Source: Sphingobacterium sp. ML3W
GTDB taxonomy: Bacteria > Bacteroidota > Bacteroidia > Sphingobacteriales > Sphingobacteriaceae
NCBI RefSeq assembly: GCF_000747525.1
Contig: NZ_CP009278.1
Span: 3,038,001 to 3,102,000 of the forward strand
DNA: 64,000 bases
Direction: 5' to 3'
Positions 6,603 to 15,642 of the stretch are shown here, piece after piece. The position numbers and the translations under genes are program-made. The notes under the pieces were generated by a model. That model saw nothing but the letters and a program-made list of their open reading frames with translations. It had not been told where the DNA came from and searched no databases. Numbering within the stretch: the first letter of the stretch is position 1; the number at the start of each line of letters is the position of its first letter.

Positions 6603-9600
6603 TTAGTACTTAATTCTGTTTGAAATTTGCATTCCACCAATAGATCCGCTGAGTACCGAGCTGAAGGCTACTTGTGAAAGGCCTGCATCCCAATTATTTC
6701 CAAGTGCCAGGTTTTTACTCGTATTAGTAGAAACTCCAATAACTTCACTCTTAATGATACCAGTTCCAATCCCCTTTGCTAATGTGCCCCAGCCAGAGGC
6801 GACAGGTCCATTCGTAGCAAGCCCTGCTAACATCCCTCCTTTTTCTCCGATCCAGGCCCCCGTCTTCAGCACTGTTGCCGCGCCGGCCTCTCCCATTCCT
6901 TCCATCATACTTCCTACTATACGTGCTGTAGCAGCAAACTCATTAAACGTTACTTGAGCAGATTTAGCCGCGATACCTACACCCGCGCCTAAGCCGCCGG
7001 TAAAGGCACCTGTAAGCGCTCCAATACCCATTTGTATTCCATAATCTTTCCAACTAAAATCATCAAAGTTAAAAGCTGAATAGGTTATAGCACTGATACC
7101 TGCTCCATAGAAAACACCTGAAAGTGCTGCTAAACCAATTGTTGCAGGGGTACCCAATCCAAGCGACAGCACTTCGACAACTGCAGCTACGACGTCAATA
7201 ACGACACCAACCAATATCTCTATGGCGCCGAGCAATATGCCTCCTATAGCACTAAATATACTGCCTATAGAATACATACCAGTAGGGTCAATAAACAGCA
7301 CAGGATTGTTAGAAGCATATATATACGGACTAAAGTATTGTCGACCAGGATCAGTTGCTATAAACCTTCCAATAGCAGCACAATATAAACGAGCTCTATA
7401 ATTATACAAACCTATTTCCAAATCATATTCCTGTCCAGTATATAGATAGTTTAAAAAACCAGGTATAGGTTCTTGTACATTTGTCAGCGCTCCAAATGTC
7501 TGATATTGATAGGAGGCAACTAGATTCCCTATAAAATCGATCACTGCCCTTACAGAACCCAAGTGGTCTTTAAGTATATGATAAGATTCTACTGCTACAC
7601 CGTCGAATTTTCGCATAGCAATAAGACCTCCTGGACCATAAACATAATTCACCGAAGTTCTCGTTTTTCCATCATCAGCAATAAAAGTTTCCTGTAATGG
7701 CATAGCGTTGGTACCTCTTATATATAATTTTGAACCGGCTGTAGTCGCTCCACCAGTTACGGTCTTGACCAATCGTTCATTACGACAACCATATAACAGG
7801 TTTAAATTAGCTCCTGCGGGTAGACCATCTTTAATAGTTACAGGAAGCATAGATACGGGATCGTAAGTAAAGGTCAATGCTGATGCCTTAGTAATATCAG
7901 AATCACTTGTATTAAGCGATAGCGCATTTCCGTTATCATCATAAGTGAATTGGGCCAGAGCTTGTGCACGACCATTTTCCATTACATTGTTCACTTGCTG
8001 ACTGCAGGCATCATAATTATACATATACTGCTGAATACCCGGGAAATTCAAAATATTGCCATTTGCATCATAATTGATCTGGGGTTCTACATCAACTTGG
8101 GGTTGTGTAGTTACGTTTTGTACATGTTGTATTTGCCCTATTGAATCATAAGCATATTGGTATTGTTCAGCATCCTGATCACTCACCTGAATAGTAGTAG
8201 AAGCAATCGTACCGTCAAAATATCCGGTATCCTTATAACCTCCTGAGGTATACTTTAGCGCTTCCGTAAACAGTGTTTTGTCTGTTGAACTTTCATTATT
8301 AATGCTCTCCAACCAGTTAGGTGAATTAAATCCATAGGTTTGTTTAATAGTTGCATGTTGTGCAAGTGCCAATTGATTTTCTAATGGCTTTCCAGCTGCA
8401 TCGTAGCTATAATTGCCAATTGTATTGATGGAAGAACCAAGAATACTTGATACCATACCGTCTGTGATACAAACGATCTGATTCAATGAATTTAATTGAT
8501 AATAAACAGTATAAGCATAATCCTCGTCTGGGTATTCTATTTGCGTGATAGTCCCGATATCATTGTATTGATAAGTAACAATCTTATCCGTTCCAGAATC
8601 AAAAGAATGCACAGTTAATGTGTCAGAAATCGTATTGCCCAAAATGTCATAAAGTATACTTTCCATGACATCTGCAAGGCCATTATTACTATTATTGGCT
8701 TGCATATTAGAGATTCGTCCTATCGTATTAGCACTGCCCAAATCATACAAATTACGTTGTCGCCATGTCGGTATGTTTTGCGGCCATGATGGCTCTGTAT
8801 GAGCGTATTGCTGTAGCATTTGTTCATCCCATGAACCAACAATAAATCCAGTTTCAATGGGACGAGAAAGGATGTCGTAATTTGTATAAATAAAGTTTCC
8901 GTCTTTGACCCCTTGTGGATCTTGTTTGAAGCGCAAGTTCCCGGAAGCATCATAAATAAATCTGGTAGCCGTATTTGCCCCCTCTTGTAAAGAGAGCAAT
9001 TGGTTACGATAATCAAAAGTCTGCTTTGTAACCCAGTCGCTTTGTTGCGAATTTGCTGGAGGATTGAAATAATTTGGTGCACGAAGGATGCTTGCATTTC
9101 CGGCATCATCAAAACTTGTCTCATTTTTTATTTCAGTACCGGTTACAGAAACATTTTGGATCACCTGCTCCAATAATGTACTTACTTCATAAAAAACTTT
9201 GTCATTGGGATTGACGGTTATTTTTTTCGAGTAAATAGGTAATCCAGATTGCCATAATACTGAGGTATAAGTTGTTCGCGTGGATTTACCACCATTTACC
9301 CTAAACTCTTCGCCTGCTACACTTTCCTCAATGACACGGGAAAGAGGAGATGTTTCAAATATCTGTCTTAAAAATGGATACCCATTGTCTGTAGGATAGG
9401 ACTTATTTATCAGACCAGTCATAGTACCTATGTTCCAGTTCATTTTTGCAAATTCACTACAGTAAGCAAACATTGGATTTTGTTGCGGAGTAACGTACGC
9501 TGGTTTTGTCCTAACGGCCAATCTACCCATATTATCCGAGATCAACTGCTCAATAACCATCTGCTGTGCCGCATATTGCTGCGCCTGAATATTCACACCA

Positions 9601-12600
9601 TTGGAATCGTCAAAAGAAATACCAGCCATTGGATTTGTAGCGGTAGCAATTTGGGAAATAGCAACCTGATTACCAAAGAAAAAGGTAGGGCATCCTGCAA
9701 GATCGGTTAACTCAGCATAACTGAAAATCATTTTTCCATTTGCCCAAAAAACGATTGTTGACTCATTGACCAATATAGACCATTGGTTATTCATCGTGTA
9801 AACGGCTATATCGTCACCATCTACCCGCAAAGCATATCGGTATTTACTACTCGTGATCGTCCAACCATTTTCCATATTTGCTCCTGCACTGATAACAGCT
9901 TCGGGTGAAAGTAAAAATCCTGCTTTGTTAAATGCCTTGCATAGTGCTATGGATAATGTCCCTGCCTGAAGCTGCGCTTCGAAGGTACTTTTGGGAATAA
10001 TGAATGCACAAGCATCTACTGCGGGGAGCAAATTCACTCCTGAAGCATCATGCAATTGCCATGTTGCTAATTGAGGAGACCATTGAATGGTAAGTGCAGA
10101 CCCAATTTTCACCCCCAATGGAATACTTGGTATCTCCAGTAGATTGAATACGATAGTACATCCATAATCTATATTAATAGTACTATCTGTGCAAGTTATT
10201 GTCCCTGCGACCCCAGCTGATTGTTGCTTTAGCACAGCATCACTTACTTCCCAGATTTCATCAGATCCTTGCCATGCGGTAGTCCATTCTGAACCGTGTG
10301 TAAACTCGGTTAGCTGCCCCCCTGTAGTTGCTGCAATAGAAACAGAATTGTTGGGGTCAAGGTTTGAAAAAACACCTTGATTTCCGCTTCTAGACATATA
10401 ACTACTCTTAAGTACTGCGGTTCTATCTGCGGCATTGGTCGATATGATTTCCTGCTGAAATCGATTCAAAACGCTACGGGTAGTTTCACCATTGGGCCCC
10501 AGAACTACAGTAGGTTTTGCTAAAATATTTTTGTAACTATATGCTTCAATTATGCAGGCTAAAGGTGTAAATCGCAGATTATCTATGAGTACATGGCTTA
10601 TTTCATTTGCATTTTCACAAGATATCAAAACATTGGCTTTGCCTTCAGGATTGGGAAATGTAATAAGCTGAGATACATACAGCCATTGTCCTTCTGTATC
10701 GGGAAAATCACATTCAAGTGTTGCTCCGCCTGTAATTTCTATTTTCCAACTTGCATTACCTAATGTATTATTGTATGCTACAGGTTTTTTAACCCAAGCT
10801 GAAAACACATATTGTTGATTTTGACGCAATGGTGTAAACGACCCTTGTATACCCATAGATCCTGTACTAGCAGCTGTAATACTTAAGCTATTGGTACCGG
10901 TATGCGCATCTATAACTTCATTTTCGCTATTTGGAATAATTGAGGCTCCCGAACCCATAGTCCAGTTCTGGCTAGTTTCATAATCTTCAAAGCCATAATA
11001 ACTAACCTCGCTTCCAGATAAGCTACCATTTGGAAATTTAGCAACTAGTGTTTGTTGGTTTTTATCATAAATAAAAGAAGAAATTAAGCCTTGGCCATCT
11101 ATTTGTTCATTAATCAGATAACCCGTACTTGATCTGGATATTACTTTTGCTTTTAATTGCCATTCTGTCCCTGTTTCGTCAAGTGGGAATTGTGGTGCTG
11201 CTGTTCCCGGTATTGTCCAATCAAAGGTTTGATATGGCGCTAACCTATAAAGACCTGTTTCAGCGCAATCAATACTAATATCACTATTGGCCCAGTTTCG
11301 GAAAGTAGTCGCCTGACTTTTGATATAGTTTCTTGACGTATTGTCGGCCGGTGCTACACTTTGAGTCGTCATGGCCACCGCTGTGAATATGTGCAATTTA
11401 TTGAAAATAGCAGCGTAGGCTGGAATCTGATAAGCATAAACCGTTTCTGCACGAAGGTTCTTCTCTATTCCGTCAGAGTCAAAATAGGATTTCTCTTGCC
11501 ATAACAACAAGCCCGTTACCTTATCATAAGTTCCTCTAGACCATTGTAGAATACCATCTTTCATGTTAGCCGTCTTCTCACACCGGGCATAACCACCCAA
11601 AAGAAATTTACCCGTACTGTCTTTAGAATAAACGGTCCAATAATTCAATTGATAAGCGACTAAGGATCCTTTTTTATCAAAATCTTTTTGTCCTAGTTGA
11701 ATTCCGTTTAGGATATTCTGGTAATTCTGAAGTCCACCACTTGGATAAAGCGATGTTTGTTGTGCTAGCCCATTAGAATAATAAAACTGACTACTTCCTT
11801 CAGGAGTAGATGAAGGTGAGGCTGTTTTTTCCTTAATACCTGGCACTATTGTTACTAAAGGATATTGAGCTGTACCTATCAAACCATTGAATACGATTTG
11901 TGCTTCGGCTGAATTGGCATAATAATAAGATTGACAGAAGCTTTGAGAGGAATCAAACTTGTCTTCGATAACGAGATTAGCCACAGGAGTATCTGAAACA
12001 TTCAGGTCAAAATTAATTTCATCTAAATTCAATAAATCCATGGTAGTACTTTCGTCAAAAGAATTTGCGGAAGAAGGATAGGTAACCAAAAAACGTTCGG
12101 AAGCCAACATGGTACCTGATGTATCCTCTGGTACATATGTTTTGACGTTATTTAATTTTTGTGGTTGTTGTGCAGTGCCATTTTTTAATGCTATTAAATA
12201 ACTTGATGCAGTTTGGTCACCACTATCTTGATAATTAATATATCTTGCACCTATGTTTTGAATACTTTGTGGGTAATTTAAATAAGTAAGTTGTGTTGGT
12301 ATCGTTCTCCAGTTACCGTCTGACCCACGGAAATATATTGTTTTTCCAACAGTCATATAATTCCCCGAAATAGTAGGGTTATTTCCGGATGGCACATTCG
12401 GTAATATAGACCATTTACCCGAATTTGGATTAAAGGTGGACCATTGATTCACCATTCCCCCACTAGCTGGAGAAAGTATGTTTACATCATCGCCAGTGGC
12501 TACATTTAGTTTGGTTAATGAACTCGAAACTGTAAAACTCTTCATATCCCACACAGACCCATACCGTTGATTTCCTCCAATATTGCGCAAAAACAATAGA

Positions 12601-14705
12601 TTATTTGCCACTGTAGAGCCAACAATAGATGTTTTGAATATTTGATAAAGTGACATGTTATCTACGATAGGGGAACTCGAGTCCGCTGATCCAGGAGAAG
12701 CTGAATTCAAAACAAAAAAATTCTCATCCCAATTGTACAGTCGCAAGCTATAATTAAGCGAAGTACTTGTAGCAGATGTTGCAAAAGTCAATACAAGGGA
12801 ACTAGGACTTGGAGATATGACCAAGTAAGCTGTATTACTCGAGTCATCAATGACGATATCCGTGTTATTTAAAAACCAGGTATTTCCTAACTTCCAAGTA
12901 CCATCTGCAGTCCGGTAAAAGAGATAGTTTTTTACCTGCTTTGAATCCTGAATATAACAGCTAACTGCATAGAAATTCTGTGCTGCAGTAATCGCTGCAA
13001 ATGTACAATATGAAGAATCGGGAAGTAATAGTGATTCATTTCCACTCCACCTTCCATTTTGCCAGTTATAAGAAAAGCCTTGAACTCTTGAGGTTGTATA
13101 GTCCGTATTGTAAGCTATTACAAAACTATTTCCTGCCACATAGGTAGAGCGGGCTTTGGAGCCAGGTTTTACAGTAAGTACAAAAGGTTGATTATTGTAC
13201 ATGATCCAGTTGCCAAATTTGAGATCTAACCCTGCATCGTCATTTCGGAATAAATACACTTCATCATTACCTGTGGCGATATTACGCATAGAAAGAGAAA
13301 AGAAATTTTCTTGTGTTTGCACCGCTATACTATCGTTTGCTGCTGCTTTGGTAATGATGAAATTTTGATTTACCCACTGCCCATTCCATGACTGAACTCT
13401 TATTTGAATGTGGTTGTTGCTTTGATAGGTAAAAACTACATAGCTAGATCCGAACCAGACACGTGGAATACTTCCTTTAATAGGATTGGTGATTTGTACT
13501 TTTTTTGATGAATTGGTAGAGGTAATGGTCTGCACTTTATATTCAAATGACGCCTTACCTCCTTCAGGATAAACAACAGCACTTAATGCTCCGGGATTTA
13601 TACTCGATATATGGGTAGGAAAGTATTCGAAATTAATTGCAGGAAGTGTTACTCCACTATCTACATATTGAAATACAGATTGCAAGCACCTTTTGTATAG
13701 CAACGAATAACTAGGATCTGATGAAACTGCATTATTCATAAAGTCATAGGTAAACTTCAAGCCTAAAAGGTGACTACCATCTGCGTTTTCAACATCTATT
13801 GTATCTAAAAACAAAGTTTCAAAGCGATCTTGGTAGGCACTAGGGTTAGGCGGAGCAATTTGGGTATGCCTAGGTTGATATTCAATAATTGAAAGGCCTT
13901 CACTTGAATTTCCTGGGTTAAGCAATCCAAATTTATTTCCATAGCTAAATCTAATTATCCGTCCGTAACTATCCGTTACTTTTTCTAAATAAGAAGCCTG
14001 TGTATAAGCAAGTCCAGAGGAAATTAATTTTTGTTGTATTTTGATATATTGATATTGAACAGCATGACCCAATGGCGTAACAATAGATGCAAGATTCCAA
14101 ACCAGGGGATAAAGGACTTGTGATTCACCTACATTACTGGCTCCCATCCAATTCCCCCACCTTACCCCCCACTGTGTAGCGTTCGACTGTGCATCTTGCC
14201 CCTCACCGTAAGTGTATCTAAATCCATTTTCTTTTATTATGACCCAAACCTGCTGAAAAGGATTATACTGTACCGACCAAAACTCGAAATTCCGCAGTTG
14301 GAATATCCAATTGCCATCAACAGTTTCACCTATTTTTACCATAGGATTAGCACTGCCACCTGATACCAAATAATAGGTATCATTTATTACTGACCCGCTT
14401 CCACCCTTATCTACCGTAATCATCTCAATAGGCATTTGCCAGCCTATACCCAGGACGCCTGTAGGGGATTCTGTATTCCAAGTATTCAAATTGTTTTTCA
14501 CATTGCTTGAATAGAGAACAGAAAGCTTAACATCAAGTCCTTCTGGACCCGGTAAGGTTAAAAGATCTAACGGCATGGATACACAGCCACGAAACTTGTT
14601 TACACTACTTTTAATTTTCCCTATTGCCGTTTTATCAAACTCAAAAGAGTGTAAAGCAGGCGTTTCAGATTGAGCAGCACTGGTGTTTGTCGATTTATTA
14701 GCCAT
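6603..14705 (-). CDS. giant SpvB/Rhs cocoon protein (2700 residues), no recognised toxin tip
   Basis: The N-terminus has no signal peptide. Residues about 30-110 resemble the SpvB/TcB start of Tc toxins (GCVSMPLDLLTLPGPEG, then GVLGIGWQMP). About 390-900 is a run of Trp-rich strands (NGQWV, NGRWSG, DGTWK, DGNWR) suggesting a beta-propeller. About 1240-1380 looks like a CBM4/9-type jelly-roll (NSLSITAAS, YVFSAWVKKP, VLIDNLRF). YD repeats fill about 1800-2470 and end in the Rhs core (DHLGSVR, GLYNYRARLY, GRFIATDPG, NNPVLFIDPTGM near 2474). The last ~225 residues are Gly/Ala-rich and hydrophobic, with no nuclease, deaminase, protease or ART motif I can identify. TcB- and TcC-like parts are thus fused in one chain, but no TcA, VgrG, PAAR or T6SS gene is present. 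It lies between two 2OG oxygenase genes. Confidence 0.9.
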   Translation of the reverse strand: MANKSTNTSAAQSETPALHSFEFDKTAIGKIKSSVNKFRGCVSMPLDLLTLPGPEGLDVKLSVLYSSNVKNNLNTWNTESPTGVLGIGWQMPIEMITVDKGGSGSVINDTYYLVSGGSANPMVKIGETVDGNWIFQLRNFEFWSVQYNPFQQVWVIIKENGFRYTYGEGQDAQSNATQWGVRWGNWMGASNVGESQVLYPLVWNLASIVTPLGHAVQYQYIKIQQKLISSGLAYTQASYLEKVTDSYGRIIRFSYGNKFGLLNPGNSSEGLSIIEYQPRHTQIAPPNPSAYQDRFETLFLDTIDVENADGSHLLGLKFTYDFMNNAVSSDPSYSLLYKRCLQSVFQYVDSGVTLPAINFEYFPTHISSINPGALSAVVYPEGGKASFEYKVQTITSTNSSKKVQITNPIKGSIPRVWFGSSYVVFTYQSNNHIQIRVQSWNGQWVNQNFIITKAAANDSIAVQTQENFFSLSMRNIATGNDEVYLFRNDDAGLDLKFGNWIMYNNQPFVLTVKPGSKARSTYVAGNSFVIAYNTDYTTSRVQGFSYNWQNGRWSGNESLLLPDSSYCTFAAITAAQNFYAVSCYIQDSKQVKNYLFYRTADGTWKLGNTWFLNNTDIVIDDSSNTAYLVISPSPSSLVLTFATSATSTSLNYSLRLYNWDENFFVLNSASPGSADSSSPIVDNMSLYQIFKTSIVGSTVANNLLFLRNIGGNQRYGSVWDMKSFTVSSSLTKLNVATGDDVNILSPASGGMVNQWSTFNPNSGKWSILPNVPSGNNPTISGNYMTVGKTIYFRGSDGNWRTIPTQLTYLNYPQSIQNIGARYINYQDSGDQTASSYLIALKNGTAQQPQKLNNVKTYVPEDTSGTMLASERFLVTYPSSANSFDESTTMDLLNLDEINFDLNVSDTPVANLVIEDKFDSSQSFCQSYYYANSAEAQIVFNGLIGTAQYPLVTIVPGIKEKTASPSSTPEGSSQFYYSNGLAQQTSLYPSGGLQNYQNILNGIQLGQKDFDKKGSLVAYQLNYWTVYSKDSTGKFLLGGYARCEKTANMKDGILQWSRGTYDKVTGLLLWQEKSYFDSDGIEKNLRAETVYAYQIPAYAAIFNKLHIFTAVAMTTQSVAPADNTSRNYIKSQATTFRNWANSDISIDCAETGLYRLAPYQTFDWTIPGTAAPQFPLDETGTEWQLKAKVISRSSTGYLINEQIDGQGLISSFIYDKNQQTLVAKFPNGSLSGSEVSYYGFEDYETSQNWTMGSGASIIPNSENEVIDAHTGTNSLSITAASTGSMGIQGSFTPLRQNQQYVFSAWVKKPVAYNNTLGNASWKIEITGGATLECDFPDTEGQWLYVSQLITFPNPEGKANVLISCENANEISHVLIDNLRFTPLACIIEAYSYKNILAKPTVVLGPNGETTRSVLNRFQQEIISTNAADRTAVLKSSYMSRSGNQGVFSNLDPNNSVSIAATTGGQLTEFTHGSEWTTAWQGSDEIWEVSDAVLKQQSAGVAGTITCTDSTINIDYGCTIVFNLLEIPSIPLGVKIGSALTIQWSPQLATWQLHDASGVNLLPAVDACAFIIPKSTFEAQLQAGTLSIALCKAFNKAGFLLSPEAVISAGANMENGWTITSSKYRYALRVDGDDIAVYTMNNQWSILVNESTIVFWANGKMIFSYAELTDLAGCPTFFFGNQVAISQIATATNPMAGISFDDSNGVNIQAQQYAAQQMVIEQLISDNMGRLAVRTKPAYVTPQQNPMFAYCSEFAKMNWNIGTMTGLINKSYPTDNGYPFLRQIFETSPLSRVIEESVAGEEFRVNGGKSTRTTYTSVLWQSGLPIYSKKITVNPNDKVFYEVSTLLEQVIQNVSVTGTEIKNETSFDDAGNASILRAPNYFNPPANSQQSDWVTKQTFDYRNQLLSLQEGANTATRFIYDASGNLRFKQDPQGVKDGNFIYTNYDILSRPIETGFIVGSWDEQMLQQYAHTEPSWPQNIPTWRQRNLYDLGSANTIGRISNMQANNSNNGLADVMESILYDILGNTISDTLTVHSFDSGTDKIVTYQYNDIGTITQIEYPDEDYAYTVYYQLNSLNQIVCITDGMVSSILGSSINTIGNYSYDAAGKPLENQLALAQHATIKQTYGFNSPNWLESINNESSTDKTLFTEALKYTSGGYKDTGYFDGTIASTTIQVSDQDAEQYQYAYDSIGQIQHVQNVTTQPQVDVEPQINYDANGNILNFPGIQQYMYNYDACSQQVNNVMENGRAQALAQFTYDDNGNALSLNTSDSDITKASALTFTYDPVSMLPVTIKDGLPAGANLNLLYGCRNERLVKTVTGGATTAGSKLYIRGTNAMPLQETFIADDGKTRTSVNYVYGPGGLIAMRKFDGVAVESYHILKDHLGSVRAVIDFIGNLVASYQYQTFGALTNVQEPIPGFLNYLYTGQEYDLEIGLYNYRARLYCAAIGRFIATDPGRQYFSPYIYASNNPVLFIDPTGMYSIGSIFSAIGGILLGAIEILVGVVIDVVAAVVEVLSLGLGTPATIGLAALSGVFYGAGISAITYSAFNFDDFSWKDYGIQMGIGALTGAFTGGLGAGVGIAAKSAQVTFNEFAATARIVGSMMEGMGEAGAATVLKTGAWIGEKGGMLAGLATNGPVASGWGTLAKGIGTGIIKSEVIGVSTNTSKNLALGNNWDAGLSQVAFSSVLSGSIGGMQISNRIKY

Positions 14706-14793
14706 AACTAGTTGAATTAGGTTTACTATTTCTTTATCAGATACATGAATTACATTTCCTTTGGCTGAAAATGATCATACAGTATTGTCCTGT

Positions 14794-15612
14794 TTAAATA
14801 CTAAACTGTGTTTCTATTTTTTCAATTGATAAAGATTCGATATGATTTGATACGGTTTTATATAATCTTCCTTCTTGAGGGAATGTCGTCATGGTGTGCC
14901 TCAAGTAAAAATCATCTGGAACCTGATATACAGTTGTCTCTTTAGCATTTTCATCCATACTTGAGTAGCAACATAACACCGGCAAGTGTTCAGGTATCGC
15001 TACACCTGCGGCAACTGGTCTTATTGTGCTGCTTAAGTTAGGAGGAGAACCATGTATTGTTCTGGTATTCATCAATAATACTTCCCCTTTTTTCATAGGA
15101 ATATATTTCATATATTCAGATTCAAGAATCCCCTCGATCTCAGTATAAGGTAACATGCAAGGTGAACGATATAGATTATTTAAACGATGGCTGCCTGGCA
15201 ATAGCCCCAGACAACCATTACTCCTATCTACATCAATCAAGGGGCACCAGATACTAAGTCCAACATGATGTTCTTCTTCAACAAATGTCGGATCTTGATG
15301 CAAAGGAAATTTGCTCTGCTCAGAACCTCCGCATTTAGCGACGAAGCTACCCAGAATGATCTTATAATTATTGAGTAGAGGTCGTACTCGTTGTTCGAAA
15401 ATTGGTGTAATACTTTTGTTTACAAAGCGACGCATTTCTAGGTCCGGAAGCACCACGGAGGCTGCTATATCAAAACTATGCTGTTTTTCCACAATTCCAA
15501 AGGCCGTTTTTAGTTTGGTAACATCTTCTTCTGTCAGAAGGTCCAAAACTATATACCCATCTCTATGAAAAGCTGCCTCATTATTCGAGTCGATAAATAA
15601 CTTTCGTAACAT
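14794..15612 (-). CDS. phytanoyl-CoA dioxygenase (PhyH)-family 2OG-Fe(II) oxygenase
   Basis: This 272-residue protein starts with the PhyH entry motif FHRDGYIVLDLL (about 15-26). The facial triad reads LHQD (His105, Asp107) and TIHGS (His187), with Arg198 in STIRPVAAGVAI as the 2-oxoglutarate anchor. The strand GCLGLLPGSH (133-142) is typical of PhyH/EctD-like hydroxylases. PhyH enzymes hydroxylate or halogenate many natural products and amino acids. Only 30 bp separate it from the prenyltransferase-cyclase gene upstream, and 88 bp from the Rhs gene downstream, so it belongs to the same operon. The substrate cannot be read from sequence. Confidence 0.88.
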   Translation of the reverse strand: MLRKLFIDSNNEAAFHRDGYIVLDLLTEEDVTKLKTAFGIVEKQHSFDIAASVVLPDLEMRRFVNKSITPIFEQRVRPLLNNYKIILGSFVAKCGGSEQSKFPLHQDPTFVEEEHHVGLSIWCPLIDVDRSNGCLGLLPGSHRLNNLYRSPCMLPYTEIEGILESEYMKYIPMKKGEVLLMNTRTIHGSPPNLSSTIRPVAAGVAIPEHLPVLCCYSSMDENAKETTVYQVPDDFYLRHTMTTFPQEGRLYKTVSNHIESLSIEKIETQFSI

Positions 15613-15642
15613 GATTGATTTGATTTTAATAAAATTAGGTAG

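Noticed and set aside
8720..9124. 134-codon minus-strand frame inside the Rhs gene
   Set aside because: Shadow frame of the Rhs coding sequence; amino-acid composition is not protein-like.
14794..15612. SyrB2-type halogenase
   Set aside because: Halogenases replace the triad Asp with Gly/Ala; here Asp107 is present (HQD), so a hydroxylase-type enzyme is more likely.
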